A DNA stretch of 64,000 bases from assembly GCF_900114605.1 (NCBI RefSeq), contig NZ_FOTP01000002.1, positions 868,001 through 932,000 of the forward strand, given 5' to 3'. This DNA is from Bradyrhizobium sp. NFR13. Lineage in GTDB: Bacteria > Pseudomonadota > Alphaproteobacteria > Rhizobiales > Xanthobacteraceae. The position numbers and the translations under genes were made by a program. Of this stretch, positions 37,972 to 47,048 are shown piece after piece. Numbering within the stretch: the stretch's first letter is position 1; each line of letters begins with the position of its first letter. Below the pieces are notes generated by a model, which worked only from the letters and a program-made list of their open reading frames with translations, made no database searches and was not told the DNA's origin.

Positions 37972-38007
37972 AAAAAGGAGGCCTGCCCAGCACGTGAGGA
38001 CGGCCTC
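37972..38007 (-). terminator. Possible terminator after the thiL operon
   Basis: On the minus strand a 6-bp stem (gaggcc/ggcctc) with an 18-nt loop is followed by ctttttat, about 120 bp after the thiL stop and before hppA. The long loop makes it weak. A second stem (gcgcc/ggcgc, 37951-37969) lies in the hppA leader. Confidence 0.4.
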
Positions 38008-38126
38008 TCGTTTGACGAGCATGGCAAAATCGGTATCGGCGTGCAACGCCGGTCACGCGACTAAAGCGGGAATTTTGGAGGAGATGTAGGGCAGATCGCC
38101 GGGAGCGAGCGACCTGCACTAAAGTC

Positions 38127-39125
38127 TCAGAAGTGACTGTAGGACAGGCGCTTCAATACGATGTCCCTGCCCGCCCGGTCGACGAAACGCGGCGACGACG
38201 CACCTGCAACAATCGTCCCGATGACAGTGACCGGCACGCCCGTTTGTTGTGCAGCCTGCGCGAAGGCAGGCATATGATTCCCGGGAATGGTGCAGAGGAT
38301 TTCGTAGTCGTCGCCGCCGGCAATAAGGGCTTCGAGGTCGACCACGCCGCTATTCAGCAGCGCCTTCGCTGGAGCGGAGAATGGGATGGCCGGCGCATCG
38401 ATCACGGCGGAGACACCCGACACGCCACAGAGCTTGGCGAGGTCTCCGGCCAGCCCGTCGGAGACATCCATCGATGCCGTCGCGAAATCGCGCACCGCCA
38501 AAGCCAGCGCGTTGCGCGGCTGCGGAACGCGATAGCGCGTCACGAGCGCGTCACGCGCCTTGCTGTCATCAGCCAGCGCCGTCGCGACCGCGCCGCCCTT
38601 CAGCGCCCCAAGGCCGAGCGCGGCATCCCCGATCGTGCCACTCACGATCACGCGGTCACCGACCGCCGCGCCTTTGCGTCGGACCATGCGGCCTTCCGGC
38701 ACGCGGCCGAACGCAGTCACGGAAACCATCAGCGGTCCCGGCGTCGAGACAGTATCGCCGCCAAGCAGCGCGCATCCGAATGTCGCGATGTCTTCGCCCA
38801 GTCCATGCGCGAATTCGGTGAGCCATGCCTCATCATGCGCCCGCAGCGCCAGGGTCAGCACGAAGCCGGCCGGCGTCGCGCCCTTGGCGGCGAGGTCCGA
38901 GAGGTTCACCCGCAGTGCCTTGCGCGCGATGGTGTCGGGGGGATCGTCGGGGAGAAAATGCACGCCTTCGACAATGGCGTCGGTGTTGACGACGATGTCC
39001 TCGCCGTCAGCCTTCAGCACCGCAGCGTCGTCGGTCAGGCCGAACGCGCCGGGATTACGCGCCAATGGTTTGAAGTAGCGCGCGATCAGGGAGTCTTCGC
39101 CGGATGCGCTGGACCCGGCTGACAT
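38127..39125 (-). CDS. thiL: Thiamine-monophosphate kinase
   Basis: A 332-residue kinase making thiamine diphosphate from the monophosphate. Motifs in order: GEDSLIARYFKPLA, FGLTDDAAVL, NTDAIVEGVHFLP with metal-binding aspartates, LRVNLSDLAAKGATP, CALLGGDTVSTPGP, and MDVSDGLAGDLAKLC. Length and order fit ThiL, of the PurM/SelD fold. It begins 2 bp after the nusB stop and is the last gene of the glyA-to-thiL operon. nusB-thiL is a widely conserved pair. Confidence 0.96.
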   Translation of the reverse strand: MSAGSSASGEDSLIARYFKPLARNPGAFGLTDDAAVLKADGEDIVVNTDAIVEGVHFLPDDPPDTIARKALRVNLSDLAAKGATPAGFVLTLALRAHDEAWLTEFAHGLGEDIATFGCALLGGDTVSTPGPLMVSVTAFGRVPEGRMVRRKGAAVGDRVIVSGTIGDAALGLGALKGGAVATALADDSKARDALVTRYRVPQPRNALALAVRDFATASMDVSDGLAGDLAKLCGVSGVSAVIDAPAIPFSAPAKALLNSGVVDLEALIAGGDDYEILCTIPGNHMPAFAQAAQQTGVPVTVIGTIVAGASSPRFVDRAGRDIVLKRLSYSHF

Positions 39126-39127
39126 GG

Positions 39128-39640
39128 TCAGTGTCCTGCGCGCGAAAACTCTTCCGCGCGAAATTGCCGGGCGATCTGGTCGAGCACGGCATTGACCATG
39201 CCGGTCTCGTCGCCTTCGACGAAGGCATGCGCGACGTCGACATATTCCGACACCACGACGCGGCCGGGAATGTCCTTGCGATGTTCCAGCTCATAGGCGC
39301 CGGCGCGCATCACCGCGCGCAGGATGGCCTCGATCCGCTGCAGCGGCCAGCCGCGCGACAGCGCGTCGTCAATCAGCGGATCGAGCTTGTTCTGGTCGCG
39401 CACCACGCCTGACACGATGTCACGGAAGAACGCCTCTTCGGCGGGGAGATATTGGTCGCCCTCGATCTCGCTGCCAAGCCAGAAGCTCTCGAATTCGGCG
39501 AAGACGTCGTTGATGCCGGAGCCGCCCACATCCATCTGATAGAGCGCCTGCACGGCGGCGAGACGCGCGGCGCCGCGGCGATTGGCCTTGCGGTCGCCTT
39601 TGGGGATCGGCTTCTTGAAGTCGGCTTTCTTGTCAGCCAT
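39128..39640 (-). CDS. nusB: Transcription antitermination factor NusB
   Basis: A 170-residue all-helical RNA-binding protein that joins NusE at boxA of rRNA operons. The family core is RRGAARLAAVQALYQMDVGG, then LDPLIDDALSRGWPLQRIEAILRAVMRAG, and VVSEYVDVAHAFVEGDETGMVNAVLD. A basic N-terminal tail of about 20 residues precedes the fold. It sits 3 bp after ribH and 2 bp before thiL, so it is translated within the riboflavin/thiamine operon. This linkage of rib genes with nusB is common in Proteobacteria. Confidence 0.96.
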   Translation of the reverse strand: MADKKADFKKPIPKGDRKANRRGAARLAAVQALYQMDVGGSGINDVFAEFESFWLGSEIEGDQYLPAEEAFFRDIVSGVVRDQNKLDPLIDDALSRGWPLQRIEAILRAVMRAGAYELEHRKDIPGRVVVSEYVDVAHAFVEGDETGMVNAVLDQIARQFRAEEFSRAGH

Positions 39641-39643
39641 GTC

Positions 39644-40135
39644 TCAGGCCTTCGCCAGACGGCGCTTGATGCGCAGCACCGACAGCGCGGCGCGGGCCGC
39701 ATCGCCGCCCTTGTTCAGTTCACCGGCGCGCGCACGCGCCCAGGCCTGCTCGTCGGTATCCACCGTGATGATCCCGTTGCCGAGCGGCAGGCGCAGATCG
39801 ACCGACAGGTCCATCAGGCCGCGCGAGGACTCCATCGAGACGATCTCGAAATGGAACGTCTCGCCGCGCACCACGCAGCCGAGCGCAATTGCCGCTTCGT
39901 AAGGCTTGCCGCTTTTCGCAGCAGCATCGACCGCAATCGCGATGGTCGACGGAATTTCCAGCGCACCCGGCACCGTCAATACGTCGTAACTGACGCCAGC
40001 CGCCTTCAGTTCAACGATCGCGCCTTCCAGCAGCGCATCCTGAATGTCGTCATAGAACCGCGCCTCGACGATCAGGACGCGTGCGCCCGTGATGTCGGTC
40101 TGGTCCTGCAAATGAGCGCGTCGCGCGTCTGCCAT
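39644..40135 (-). CDS. ribH: 6,7-dimethyl-8-ribityllumazine synthase
   Basis: A 163-residue lumazine synthase. It condenses 5-amino-6-ribitylaminouracil with dihydroxybutanone phosphate. Motifs: [20 protein letters not shown] at the substrate phosphate side, [12 protein letters not shown], and [14 protein letters not shown] with the active-site histidine. The C-terminus [10 protein letters not shown] is usual for the family. The protein forms pentamers or an icosahedral shell. It follows ribE by 90 bp on the same strand; no FMN riboswitch fits in that gap. Confidence 0.96.
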   Translation of the reverse strand: MADARRAHLQDQTDITGARVLIVEARFYDDIQDALLEGAIVELKAAGVSYDVLTVPGALEIPSTIAIAVDAAAKSGKPYEAAIALGCVVRGETFHFEIVSMESSRGLMDLSVDLRLPLGNGIITVDTDEQAWARARAGELNKGGDAARAALSVLRIKRRLAKA

Positions 40136-40225
40136 CGGTATTCCGTCGAATTTGCGAGAATTGTTTGATTGCGCAGGGTTTTAGGCGCAGCGGCGCCATA
40201 TGCCAAGGGCCGATAGAGCCTCGAA

Positions 40226-40837
40226 TTACCTCATTTCGCTCAGCCGCGCCGCGTAGCGGGCCATTAGGTCGACCTCGATATTGACCTCGGCTCCCGCCTC
40301 CCATGCCTTGCCCAGCGTGGTGACGCTCAGCGTATGCGGAATGATCAGCACCGCGAATTGCACGTCGTCGACGGTATTCACCGTCAGCGACACGCCATCC
40401 AGCGTGATCGAGCCCTTGGTAGCGATGAAACGCGCCAGTTCGCGCGTGGTGCGGAAGGTGATCCGTGCCATGTCCGGCAGGTTTTCGCGCGACACGATGG
40501 TCGCGATGCCGTCGGCATGGCCGGCGACGATATGGCCGCCGAGTTCATCGCCGATCTTCAGCGCGCGTTCGAGATTAAGCCTGGTGCCCGCCTGCCAGTG
40601 TTTCGCCGTGGTCATGCCCAGCGTCTCGGCGGCAGCGTCCACGTCAAACCAGGTTTTGCCATTGGTCACGCCGGAGCCGACCACCGTGAGGCACACGCCG
40701 TTACAGGCGATCGAGGCGCCATCGGCAATGGTGGTCTGATCGTAGTCGCAGAGAATGCGCAGCCGGTGCAACTGGCCCTGTGCGACCTGCTGCAGGCTCT
40801 CGATCTCGCCGATGTCGGTGACAATGCCGGTGAACAT
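40226..40837 (-). CDS. ribE: Riboflavin synthase, alpha chain
   Basis: A 203-residue enzyme with two tandem lumazine-binding barrels. Domain 1 starts [15 protein letters not shown] and includes ASIACNGVCLTV. Domain 2 covers about residues 98-190 with GSITLDGVSLTVN. It dismutates two lumazines to riboflavin as a trimer. The ATG overlaps the ribD stop by one base (TAATG), so the two are translationally coupled. The flavins made here are used by the flavoenzymes seen elsewhere in the window, such as the OYE and the FAD monooxygenase. Confidence 0.96.
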   Translation of the reverse strand: MFTGIVTDIGEIESLQQVAQGQLHRLRILCDYDQTTIADGASIACNGVCLTVVGSGVTNGKTWFDVDAAAETLGMTTAKHWQAGTRLNLERALKIGDELGGHIVAGHADGIATIVSRENLPDMARITFRTTRELARFIATKGSITLDGVSLTVNTVDDVQFAVLIIPHTLSVTTLGKAWEAGAEVNIEVDLMARYAARLSEMR

Positions 40838-41991
40838 TAGCTTCTCTCGTAGATGGTCAGAGTATCGTTCTCGATGGCCTCGCTAGCACGCTGCACGAAG
40901 TCCGGCGACCCGGTGATCGCCGATAGCGGCAATGCATCCAGCGCGGCAACGCCGCCCTCGCCGATATCTTTGACGCCGCGAAACAGCCAGACCTCGTCGA
41001 CAAGACCCGCAGCCAGGAAGGACGACGCGACCTTCGATCCGCCTTCCACCAGCAGCTTCGTGATCCCCTTCCCGGACAAACTATGCAGCACGGCCGGCAA
41101 GTCCAGTCCCGGCGGAGGCGCTGTGGTCGTGGGCACACGCAGCACCTGCGCACCGGCAGCGCCGAGCGCCATTGCGGCGGGTGCTTCCGACAGGCTCGAT
41201 GTCATCACCCAGAGCGGCGTCGTGCGCGCCGAATGCACGAGTTTGCTGTTACCGGAGATACGCAGCGCACGGTCGAGCACCACGCGGACCGGTGAGCGTT
41301 TCGCCATGCCGGGCAGACGACAGGTCAGTTCGGGATCATCGGCCAGCACCGTGCCCATGCCGACCAACACTGCGTCGCATTGCGCGCGCAAGAGATGCAC
41401 GCGCGACCGCACCATCTCGCCGGTGACGGCAACGGGCCTGTGACCGACCGCCGCGATCTTGTCGTCCGGCGACACCGCGAGCTTCAGCACCACATGCGGA
41501 CGCCTGTCGCGCACGCGGCGGAAGTGCCCGGTATGATCACGTGCGGCTTGCTCGGCACACAGACCGACATCGACCCTGATACCGGCGGCGCGCAGCCGCG
41601 CATGGCCCTGGCCCGCGACCTCCGGATTGGGATCCTCGATGGCCGCCACCACGCGCGCGATGCCCGCAGCGACGATGGCGTCCGCGCAAGGCGGCGACTT
41701 GCCGAAATGCGAACACGGCTCCAGCGTCACATAGAGCGTCGCGCCGCGTGCGGCTGCGCCTGCCTGCGCCAATGCGACAGGCTCGGCATGCGGGCGGCCG
41801 CCCGGCTGGGTCCAGCCGCGGCCGATAATCACGCCGTCCTTCACAATGACCGCACCGACGGCGGGATTGGGCCAGGTCCGCCCCTGCCCGCGCCGGCCGA
41901 GTGTCAGCGCCAGCTGCATGAAGCGCAGGTCGGTGGCTTTCGCCTCTTGGGATTTCTGCGCGTATTGATCTTCCAGGATCCGGAAGATCAT
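40837..41991 (-). CDS. ribD: Bifunctional riboflavin biosynthesis deaminase/reductase
   Basis: A 384-residue fusion. The deaminase domain (residues about 25-165) has the zinc site: [11 protein letters not shown] and [15 protein letters not shown]. The reductase domain follows from about residue 170 ([20 protein letters not shown], later [18 protein letters not shown]). It carries out the second and third steps of riboflavin synthesis from GTP. The start at 41991 overlaps the nrdR stop by 4 bp (ATGA). A later start at [10 protein letters not shown] would give the usual N-terminus, so the first 27 residues are uncertain. Confidence 0.95.
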   Translation of the reverse strand: MIFRILEDQYAQKSQEAKATDLRFMQLALTLGRRGQGRTWPNPAVGAVIVKDGVIIGRGWTQPGGRPHAEPVALAQAGAAARGATLYVTLEPCSHFGKSPPCADAIVAAGIARVVAAIEDPNPEVAGQGHARLRAAGIRVDVGLCAEQAARDHTGHFRRVRDRRPHVVLKLAVSPDDKIAAVGHRPVAVTGEMVRSRVHLLRAQCDAVLVGMGTVLADDPELTCRLPGMAKRSPVRVVLDRALRISGNSKLVHSARTTPLWVMTSSLSEAPAAMALGAAGAQVLRVPTTTAPPPGLDLPAVLHSLSGKGITKLLVEGGSKVASSFLAAGLVDEVWLFRGVKDIGEGGVAALDALPLSAITGSPDFVQRASEAIENDTLTIYERS

Positions 41992-42470
41992 TTTCGGACC
42001 ACCACCGGCCGGTCGTCATCGTCGGCATGCAGCTCGCCGAGCACCGCCTCGAAATCCTTGGCCTCGCGGAAATTGCGATAGACCGAGGCGAAGCGCACAT
42101 AAGCGACATCGTCGAGGGAGCGCAGATGCTCCATCACGATCTCGCCGATAGTTTCCGAGGAAATCTCCGCCTCGCCGCCGCTTTCCAGCTCGCGCACGAT
42201 GGCCGACACCATGGTCTCGACGCGCTCCGGGTCCACCGGGCGCTTGCGCAACGAGATCGACAGCGAGCGCACCAGCTTGTCGCGATCGAACGGCACGCGG
42301 CGGCCGTTGCGCTTGATCACCGTGAGTTCGCGCAGTTGAACGCGCTCGAAGGTCGTGAAGCGGAAGTTGCAGGTGACGCAGACGCGCCGCCTGCGGATCA
42401 CGGCGGAATCTTCCGCGGGACGCGAGTCCTTCACCTGCGTATCGAGGCTATTGCAGTTCGGACAGCGCAT
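41988..42470 (-). CDS. nrdR: Transcriptional repressor NrdR
   Basis: A 160-residue regulator. The zinc ribbon has the cysteine pairs CPNC and CVTC within residues 1-40. It is followed by an ATP-cone domain ([20 protein letters not shown], residues 49-140) that senses ATP/dATP. It represses ribonucleotide reductase genes when dATP is high. The start [13 protein letters not shown] is the conserved family start; seven extra residues in the open frame are dropped. It follows glyA by 72 bp and overlaps ribD by 4 bp. The extreme C-terminus is acidic (DADDDDR-like). Confidence 0.97.
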   Translation of the reverse strand: MRCPNCNSLDTQVKDSRPAEDSAVIRRRRVCVTCNFRFTTFERVQLRELTVIKRNGRRVPFDRDKLVRSLSISLRKRPVDPERVETMVSAIVRELESGGEAEISSETIGEIVMEHLRSLDDVAYVRFASVYRNFREAKDFEAVLGELHADDDDRPVVVRK

Positions 42471-42542
42471 TCCCAACAACCTTCCAGACACTCGTTCCTG
42501 CGCGACCTTCTGACCGCGCAGGCCTTCTAATCGTCGCAGGTC

Positions 42543-43844
42543 TTACTGATAGATCGGGAAACGATCCGTCAGCGCCTTGACCTTGTCCTTCACGGCCGCT
42601 TCCACCAGCGGCGCGCTGCCGTCACCGGACTGCGCCACGGCGCTCAGCACTTCGGCAATCATCTCGCCGGTCGCCTTGAATTCGGCGATGCCGAAACCAC
42701 GCGTGGTCGCGGCGGGCGTACCGAGACGGATGCCCGAGGTGATCCACGGCTTTTCCGGATCGAACGGCACGCCGTTCTTGTTGCAGGTGATGCCCGCGCG
42801 AACCAGCGCCTTCTCCGAGACGTTGCCCTTCAGGCCCTTCGGCCGGAGGTCGACGAGCATCAGATGGTTATCGGTGCCGCCGGAGACAATATCGTAGCCC
42901 TGCGCGCGCAGCGTTTCGGCCAGCGCCTTGGCGTTCTCGACGACGTTCTTTGCATAGACCTTGAAGTCCGGCTGCAGCGCTTCCTTGAAGGCCACAGCCT
43001 TGGCTGCGATGACATGCATCAAGGGGCCGCCCTGCAGACCCGGGAAGATCGCCGAGTTCAGCTTCTTGTGCAGCGCCTCGTCATTGGTGAGGATCAGGCC
43101 GCCGCGCGGGCCGCGCAGCGACTTGTGCGTGGTCGTCGTGGTGACATGGGCATGCGGCACCGGCGAGGCATGAACGCCGCCGGCGACGAGGCCAGCAAAG
43201 TGAGCCATGTCGACCAGCAGATAGGCGCCGACGCTGTCGGCGATCTCGCGGAAGCGCTTGAAGTCCCACGACCGCGAATAGGCCGAGCCGCCGGCGATGA
43301 TCAGCTTCGGCTTCACTTCCTCGGCCTGCTTGGCGATCGCATCCATGTCGAGGATCTGGTCGTCCTTGCGCACGGTGTAGTGCACCGGCTTGAACCACTT
43401 GCCGGACATGTTGACGGGCGAGCCGTGGGTGAGATGGCCGCCGGCCGCGAGGTCGAGACCCATGAAGGTATCGCCGGGCTGCAGCAGCGCCAGGAACACG
43501 GCCTGGTTCATCTGGCTACCGGAATTCGGTTGCACATTGGCGAACTGGGCGCCGAACAGTTTCTTGGCGCGCTCGATCGCCAGCGTTTCCGCAACGTCGA
43601 CGAATTCGCAGCCGCCATAGTAGCGCGCGCCCGGATAGCCCTCGGCATATTTGTTGGTCATCACCGAGCCCTGCGCCTCCATCACGGCGCGGCTGACGAT
43701 GTTTTCCGACGCAATCAGCTCGATCTCGTGACGCTGGCGACCGAGTTCACCCTTGATCGCCTCGGCAATCTCAGGATCGGCCTGAGCAAGCGTGGCGGAG
43801 AAGAACGAGTCGGGCGCGGAGCCGGTTTTGGCCGAAGTGGTCAT
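42543..43844 (-). CDS. glyA: Serine hydroxymethyltransferase
   Basis: A 433-residue PLP enzyme that interconverts serine and glycine and charges tetrahydrofolate with a one-carbon unit. Motifs: [33 protein letters not shown], the PLP lysine in [16 protein letters not shown], and [20 protein letters not shown] near the C-terminus. It is the first gene of the run glyA-nrdR-ribD-ribE-ribH-nusB-thiL. The region upstream (43845-44036) separates it from a glutathione transferase gene on the same strand. Confidence 0.98.
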   Translation of the reverse strand: MTTSAKTGSAPDSFFSATLAQADPEIAEAIKGELGRQRHEIELIASENIVSRAVMEAQGSVMTNKYAEGYPGARYYGGCEFVDVAETLAIERAKKLFGAQFANVQPNSGSQMNQAVFLALLQPGDTFMGLDLAAGGHLTHGSPVNMSGKWFKPVHYTVRKDDQILDMDAIAKQAEEVKPKLIIAGGSAYSRSWDFKRFREIADSVGAYLLVDMAHFAGLVAGGVHASPVPHAHVTTTTTHKSLRGPRGGLILTNDEALHKKLNSAIFPGLQGGPLMHVIAAKAVAFKEALQPDFKVYAKNVVENAKALAETLRAQGYDIVSGGTDNHLMLVDLRPKGLKGNVSEKALVRAGITCNKNGVPFDPEKPWITSGIRLGTPAATTRGFGIAEFKATGEMIAEVLSAVAQSGDGSAPLVEAAVKDKVKALTDRFPIYQ

Positions 43845-44036
43845 AGGGTAATATCTCCACCGCCGCGGCCTTGATTCAGCGTGCGGACGGTCACGAGTGG
43901 CGATCAGGAAACGGTGCCCCGAATACCATATCTGGCTGGCGGGGCCAAGGTTTTGCGGTTCAAGGCGCGATATTTAGGCAGCGGCAGCATATGCGGCGAT
44001 TGCACATGCCGATCGCCTTAGTGAGGCAGAATCCCC

Positions 44037-44663
44037 CTATTTCGCCAGCCGGTATGCCCCGCCCTTCTCCACACTGCGCCGGAACGCCGGGCGGGCATGC
44101 ATCCGGCCGATCCAGGCGGCCAGATCGGGATAGACCTTGAGCCGGTCGAAACTGCCAGCGACCTCGGCGACGAAGCTCATCTGGATGTCTGCCCCGGTCA
44201 GGCTGTCGCCAACGAAGAACGCGCGGCCCTTCAGCGCACGGTCGGCGTAACCGAGATGCCGGGCCATCTCGCCGTCGATCCGCGGTTGCAACGGCGCCCC
44301 GGCCTCTTTCAAGCGCGACACGTAGAGATTGAGCATCAGCGGCAACATCGCTGAGCCCTCGGCATAATGCAGCCATTCGAGATAGGCCTCGTACTCTGCG
44401 CTGCCTTCCGCGGGCCGCATCGCGCCCTTGCCATAACGGCGGATGATGTAATCCACCACCGCCGCGGACTCCGCGATGGTAATATCGCCATCGACGATCA
44501 CAGGCGACTTGCCGAGCGGATGCACGACCTCCAGCTCCGGCGGCGCCAGCCGCGTCTGCGCATCGCGCTGATAGGTTGTCAGCTCATAGGGCGCGCCGAG
44601 CTCCTCCAGCAGCCAGATGATCCGCTGCGAGCGCGAGTCGTTGAGATGATGAAGCGTGAGCAT
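44037..44663 (-). CDS. Glutathione S-transferase family protein
   Basis: A 208-residue GST starting at MLTLHHLNDSRSQRIIWLLE, the usual thioredoxin-like first strand and helix. PLGKSPVIVDGDITIAESAAVVDYI binds glutathione (ESAA box). The helical domain has FFVGDSLTGADIQMSFV as the N-cap motif. A glutathione conjugation or peroxidase role is likely. It shares no operon with its neighbours. It differs clearly from the GST at 1108, which belongs to another subgroup. Confidence 0.92.
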   Translation of the reverse strand: MLTLHHLNDSRSQRIIWLLEELGAPYELTTYQRDAQTRLAPPELEVVHPLGKSPVIVDGDITIAESAAVVDYIIRRYGKGAMRPAEGSAEYEAYLEWLHYAEGSAMLPLMLNLYVSRLKEAGAPLQPRIDGEMARHLGYADRALKGRAFFVGDSLTGADIQMSFVAEVAGSFDRLKVYPDLAAWIGRMHARPAFRRSVEKGGAYRLAK

Positions 44664-44904
44664 CGGCGTGTCCTTGTGTTGTCCCTGGCCCGATCTGTAC
44701 ATCGTCGGCGTGAGAGAAGTCTTCGAGGATTATTGTTCGGAAGCCCCATCGATTGCGATGATACAGCGAACAAGAAAATCTTCGGGGGCTTTTCCATGCT
44801 AGTCTGCCGGGAAGGTGACTATCCGTAATTGTGGAGAGGTTCGGGCCCCTTCCCCTCCGCACCAAACCAAGCCGCCAACCTGAGGCCTTTCGCAGGAGGT
44901 TGAG

Positions 44905-45273
44905 ATGGACGATATACGGGCCGCCCTGGAGCGTCATTGGACTGCATCGGACGCGAACGATTTCGATATCGAGCATGACATCTACCATGAGGATGCGATG
45001 CTTTATTATCCTCAATCGGGGGAGCGCATCCGCGGTCGGCACAACATTCAGATGAGCCGACTTGTCCAGCCCAACGAGAAACGTTTTACGGTTCGGCGGA
45101 TTATCGGCAGCGGCGACTTATGGGTCACCGAATTCGTCCTGACCTATGACGGCATGCCATCCTACGCGGTGAGCATCATGGAGTTCCACGAAGGACGGGT
45201 GGCCAACGAAACGCAGTATTTCGCCGATCGGTTTGAACCTGCAGTCTCGCGCGCGCATCTTGTCGAGCGATAG
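44905..45273 (+). CDS. NTF2/SnoaL-like protein
   Basis: A 122-residue protein with the pattern of a SnoaL-type cone fold. An N-terminal helix (RAALERHWTASDANDF) leads to IYHEDAMLYYPQSGERIRGR, then a strand set (RRIIGSGDLWVTEFVLTYDG) and ISIM-like VSIMEFHEGRVANETQYFAD. Conserved acidic and histidine residues line the pocket in this family (nuclear transport factor 2-like). AGGAGG lies 8 nt before the ATG. No signal peptide. Neighbours do not indicate a pathway, and the substrate is unknown. Confidence 0.85.
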   Translation: MDDIRAALERHWTASDANDFDIEHDIYHEDAMLYYPQSGERIRGRHNIQMSRLVQPNEKRFTVRRIIGSGDLWVTEFVLTYDGMPSYAVSIMEFHEGRVANETQYFADRFEPAVSRAHLVER

Positions 45274-45347
45274 TTCGAGGTTACCGGCCGCGATGACAGC
45301 GCTTCGATGCGCGCACGTAGGATGAACGCGCTGCACGCCCCGCGCTT

Positions 45348-45402
45348 GTCATTCCGGGGCGCGGCCGGCACTTGCCGGACGCGGACCCGGAATCCCGGAA
45401 TG
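45348..45402. repeat. GTCATTCCGG-type palindromic repeat, copy 1
   Basis: A 55-nt element opening with gtcattccgg and closing with ccggaatg, with an internal dyad (gccggcacttgccggac). It is the same family as the longer copy 70 bp downstream. REP-like elements of this type are common between genes in Bradyrhizobium. Confidence 0.7.
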
Positions 45403-45421
45403 TTCAGCGCGGTTGAAGACT

Positions 45422-45487
45422 CCCAAACTGTCATTCCGGGTTCGTCTGCGCGAAGGCGCGCAGCCGCCCCCGGAATGACAGTTTGGG
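45422..45487. repeat. GTCATTCCGG-type palindromic repeat, copy 2, with perfect 19-bp arms
   Basis: Arms 45422-45440 and 45469-45487 are perfectly complementary over 19 bp. The 28-nt centre holds a further stem (ctgcgc/gcgcag). The element can form a branched hairpin in RNA or a cruciform in DNA. It may end transcription of the NTF2-like gene. Confidence 0.85.
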
Positions 45488-45499
45488 GCAGCAAATAGC

Positions 45500-46110
45500 A
45501 CCAAACATTTTTTCCTATCTCCCATTGACAATATCCCCGCCAGGTTTATATTCCCTTCTGTCCTGCCCCACCGAGAGGGGCGATCGCGATCGTCACGTTC
45601 GCGGGGTGGGATGCGGTGGACGCCGGAGATGCGGCGTTACGCGGTTCATGGGTGACGTCTGTCTTCAGGCAGGACGAATCTGCGCCAGCACTGCCACTGG
45701 CAAGGACACGGTCGGCCTTGAGATGGAAAGATCCCTGGACAGTGTGACGGACGACCAAATCGAAATGCGTCCGGCTCAAGTGCTTGAGGCTCCCTTCCCA
45801 TCGCCTTGGGACTTTAATTCGGTGATCGGATCGTTCGCTGAGGCAAAGTGCAAGCAAGTCGAAAAAACACCGCAGGCGGAACGCTGGGCACTTGCCTGAC
45901 GCTTCCGAAAGTCCTGATGCACATTACCCTTGCGGAAGACCGCATTCGCATCAGGCCCAAGGGTGCAACGGGCACCCGGCGTTCCGCACGCCCTCTCACA
46001 AGGGGGGCGGGAATGCGACAGACGACGGCGCCCCCGCGCCGCTAACAACAGGGGCGATGTCGCATGTCTGGAGAGCAGTGGCTGTTTGACAGTTGAATCC
46101 GTGAGTGACG
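45500..46110. repeat. Degenerate copy of a long dispersed Bradyrhizobium-type intergenic repeat
   Basis: I recognise two stretches from a repeat family that is widely scattered in Bradyrhizobium genomes and often mis-annotated as small proteins. One is at the left (ttctgtcctgcccca, then gcgatcgtcacgttcgcg and ggggtgggatgcggtggacg, 45555-45620). One is at the right (gggtgcaacgggcacccggc, then ccctctcac and tttgacagttgaatc, 45960-46100). The middle 330 bp do not match what I remember, so this copy is either rearranged or decayed. No credible coding frame is present. Confidence 0.6.
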
Positions 46111-46137
46111 TGACGCGCGATCGGCGCCACACCCGCC

Positions 46138-46250
46138 GCCGTCATGCGCGGCGCATGGCGGGTATCCACGCCTTGGCCACACACAAAGCAAGACGTGGAT
46201 GGCCGGGACATCTAGCGAAGCTCGCTTCGCTGCCCGGCCATGACGACTGA
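46138..46250. repeat. Dispersed palindromic repeat, copy A (related to 62467-62552)
   Basis: The stretch contains gcgggtatccacgccttggc, agacgtggatggccggga and a closing dyad tggccggg/cccggcca (46199-46242). The reverse complement aligns with 62467-62552: both read ccggccatccacgtct, a short spacer, caaggcgtgg and tacccg. This shows a repeat family with copies in opposite orientation 16 kb apart. Confidence 0.75.
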
Positions 46251-46322
46251 AAGTGATGAGCTAGATTGCAGGTCTTAGGATGGGGTTTCGCGAAGACACT
46301 CACCCCATTCTACGACCGACGC

Positions 46323-46568
46323 TTACAGCCCGGTAAACCCGGCCTTCACCGGATCGTTGCTGCCATCAAGCTCGCGCAAATAAGTCAGCCCGAACACCGT
46401 CAACCTGTGTGGATCTTTCTCGCCGCCGTCGAACAGCGACTGCACATAATCGGTTACCTTGGCGCGGGCTTCGTTCGATGCCGCTTCGGTGCGGCTCATC
46501 ATCAGGTCATAGGTGTGCATGATGCGGTCGATGGCAGTCTGCATGTCGTCATTTTCCCCATTGGACAT
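46323..46568 (-). CDS. Small hypothetical protein, helical
   Basis: An 81-residue soluble protein (MSNGENDDMQTAIDRIMHTY). The core is a helix pair (MMSRTEAASNEARAKVTDYVQSLFDGG) ending in LTVFGLTYLRELDGS. No family is recognised. It starts 12 bp after the stop of the 76-residue gene at 46580, so the two probably form an operon. An inner start at MQTAIDRI, preceded by GGGGA, is also possible. Confidence 0.6.
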   Translation of the reverse strand: MSNGENDDMQTAIDRIMHTYDLMMSRTEAASNEARAKVTDYVQSLFDGGEKDPHRLTVFGLTYLRELDGSNDPVKAGFTGL

Positions 46569-46579
46569 CAGAAGATCGG

Positions 46580-46810
46580 CTACGCCGCCTCAGGCCGCTC
46601 AGCCTGGAATTGCGCGATGGCTTTGTTCGCAAGGCGCAGCTTGTTGCCCTCGCCGCGATAAAACATCCGGACGATGATCTCGAGCAACCGCTCATTGGTG
46701 AGGTAAGTGTCGGGCATGGCGCCGGACCTGCGCAGATAGTTCGCAGCAATGGCATAGGCATCGCCGACCGCTTCGACATTCAGAACCTTCAGATCGCGTT
46801 CGACCAGCAT
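46580..46810 (-). CDS. Small hypothetical protein
   Basis: A 76-residue protein (MLVERDLKVLNVEAVGDAYA) that I do not recognise. It is predicted to be helical and soluble: AIAANYLRRSGAMPDTYLTN, LEIIVRMFYRGEGNKLRLANKA. GGATCAAGCG lies before the ATG. The following gene, 12 bp away, is also small, so this may be a two-gene unit of interacting proteins. It does not clearly match a known toxin-antitoxin family. Confidence 0.6.
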   Translation of the reverse strand: MLVERDLKVLNVEAVGDAYAIAANYLRRSGAMPDTYLTNERLLEIIVRMFYRGEGNKLRLANKAIAQFQAERPEAA

Positions 46811-46896
46811 CGCTTGATCCCTTCCGATGAAGCGATAAGCCGCGAGAGGGAACTTGGTTCCGTTGGAAAGGAAATTTCGCGAGATGCTTCAGCGGC

Positions 46897-47033
46897 AAGC
46901 GTAGGATGAGTAGAGCCAATAGGTCGCGCAAAGCGTGATGATAAATTCCGCGAACCCCGTCATGATTTGGCAGGAGCAATGATGGGTTTCACTTCGCCAC
47001 GATGCGCCTGCGCTCTACCCATCCTACGAGCTT
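46897..47033. repeat. Long imperfect inverted repeat (CGTAGGATGGGTAGAGC family)
   Basis: Arms at 46900-46916 and 47012-47028 are complementary in 16 of 17 positions and frame about 95 bp. The arm sequence is one that I know as a frequent intergenic repeat in Bradyrhizobium and relatives. The rest of 46811-47171 shows no gene. The element sits between a two-gene unit and the ldtR terminator. Confidence 0.75.
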
Positions 47034-47048
47034 GGCGTGACGCCAAAG

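Noticed and set aside
40136-40225. Possible FMN riboswitch before ribH
   Set aside because: The gap is only 90 bp and lacks the conserved RFN elements.
45483-45899. 138-codon frame in the repeat region
   Set aside because: It lies across a degenerate dispersed repeat whose copies are often mis-annotated as proteins; no start signal or family.
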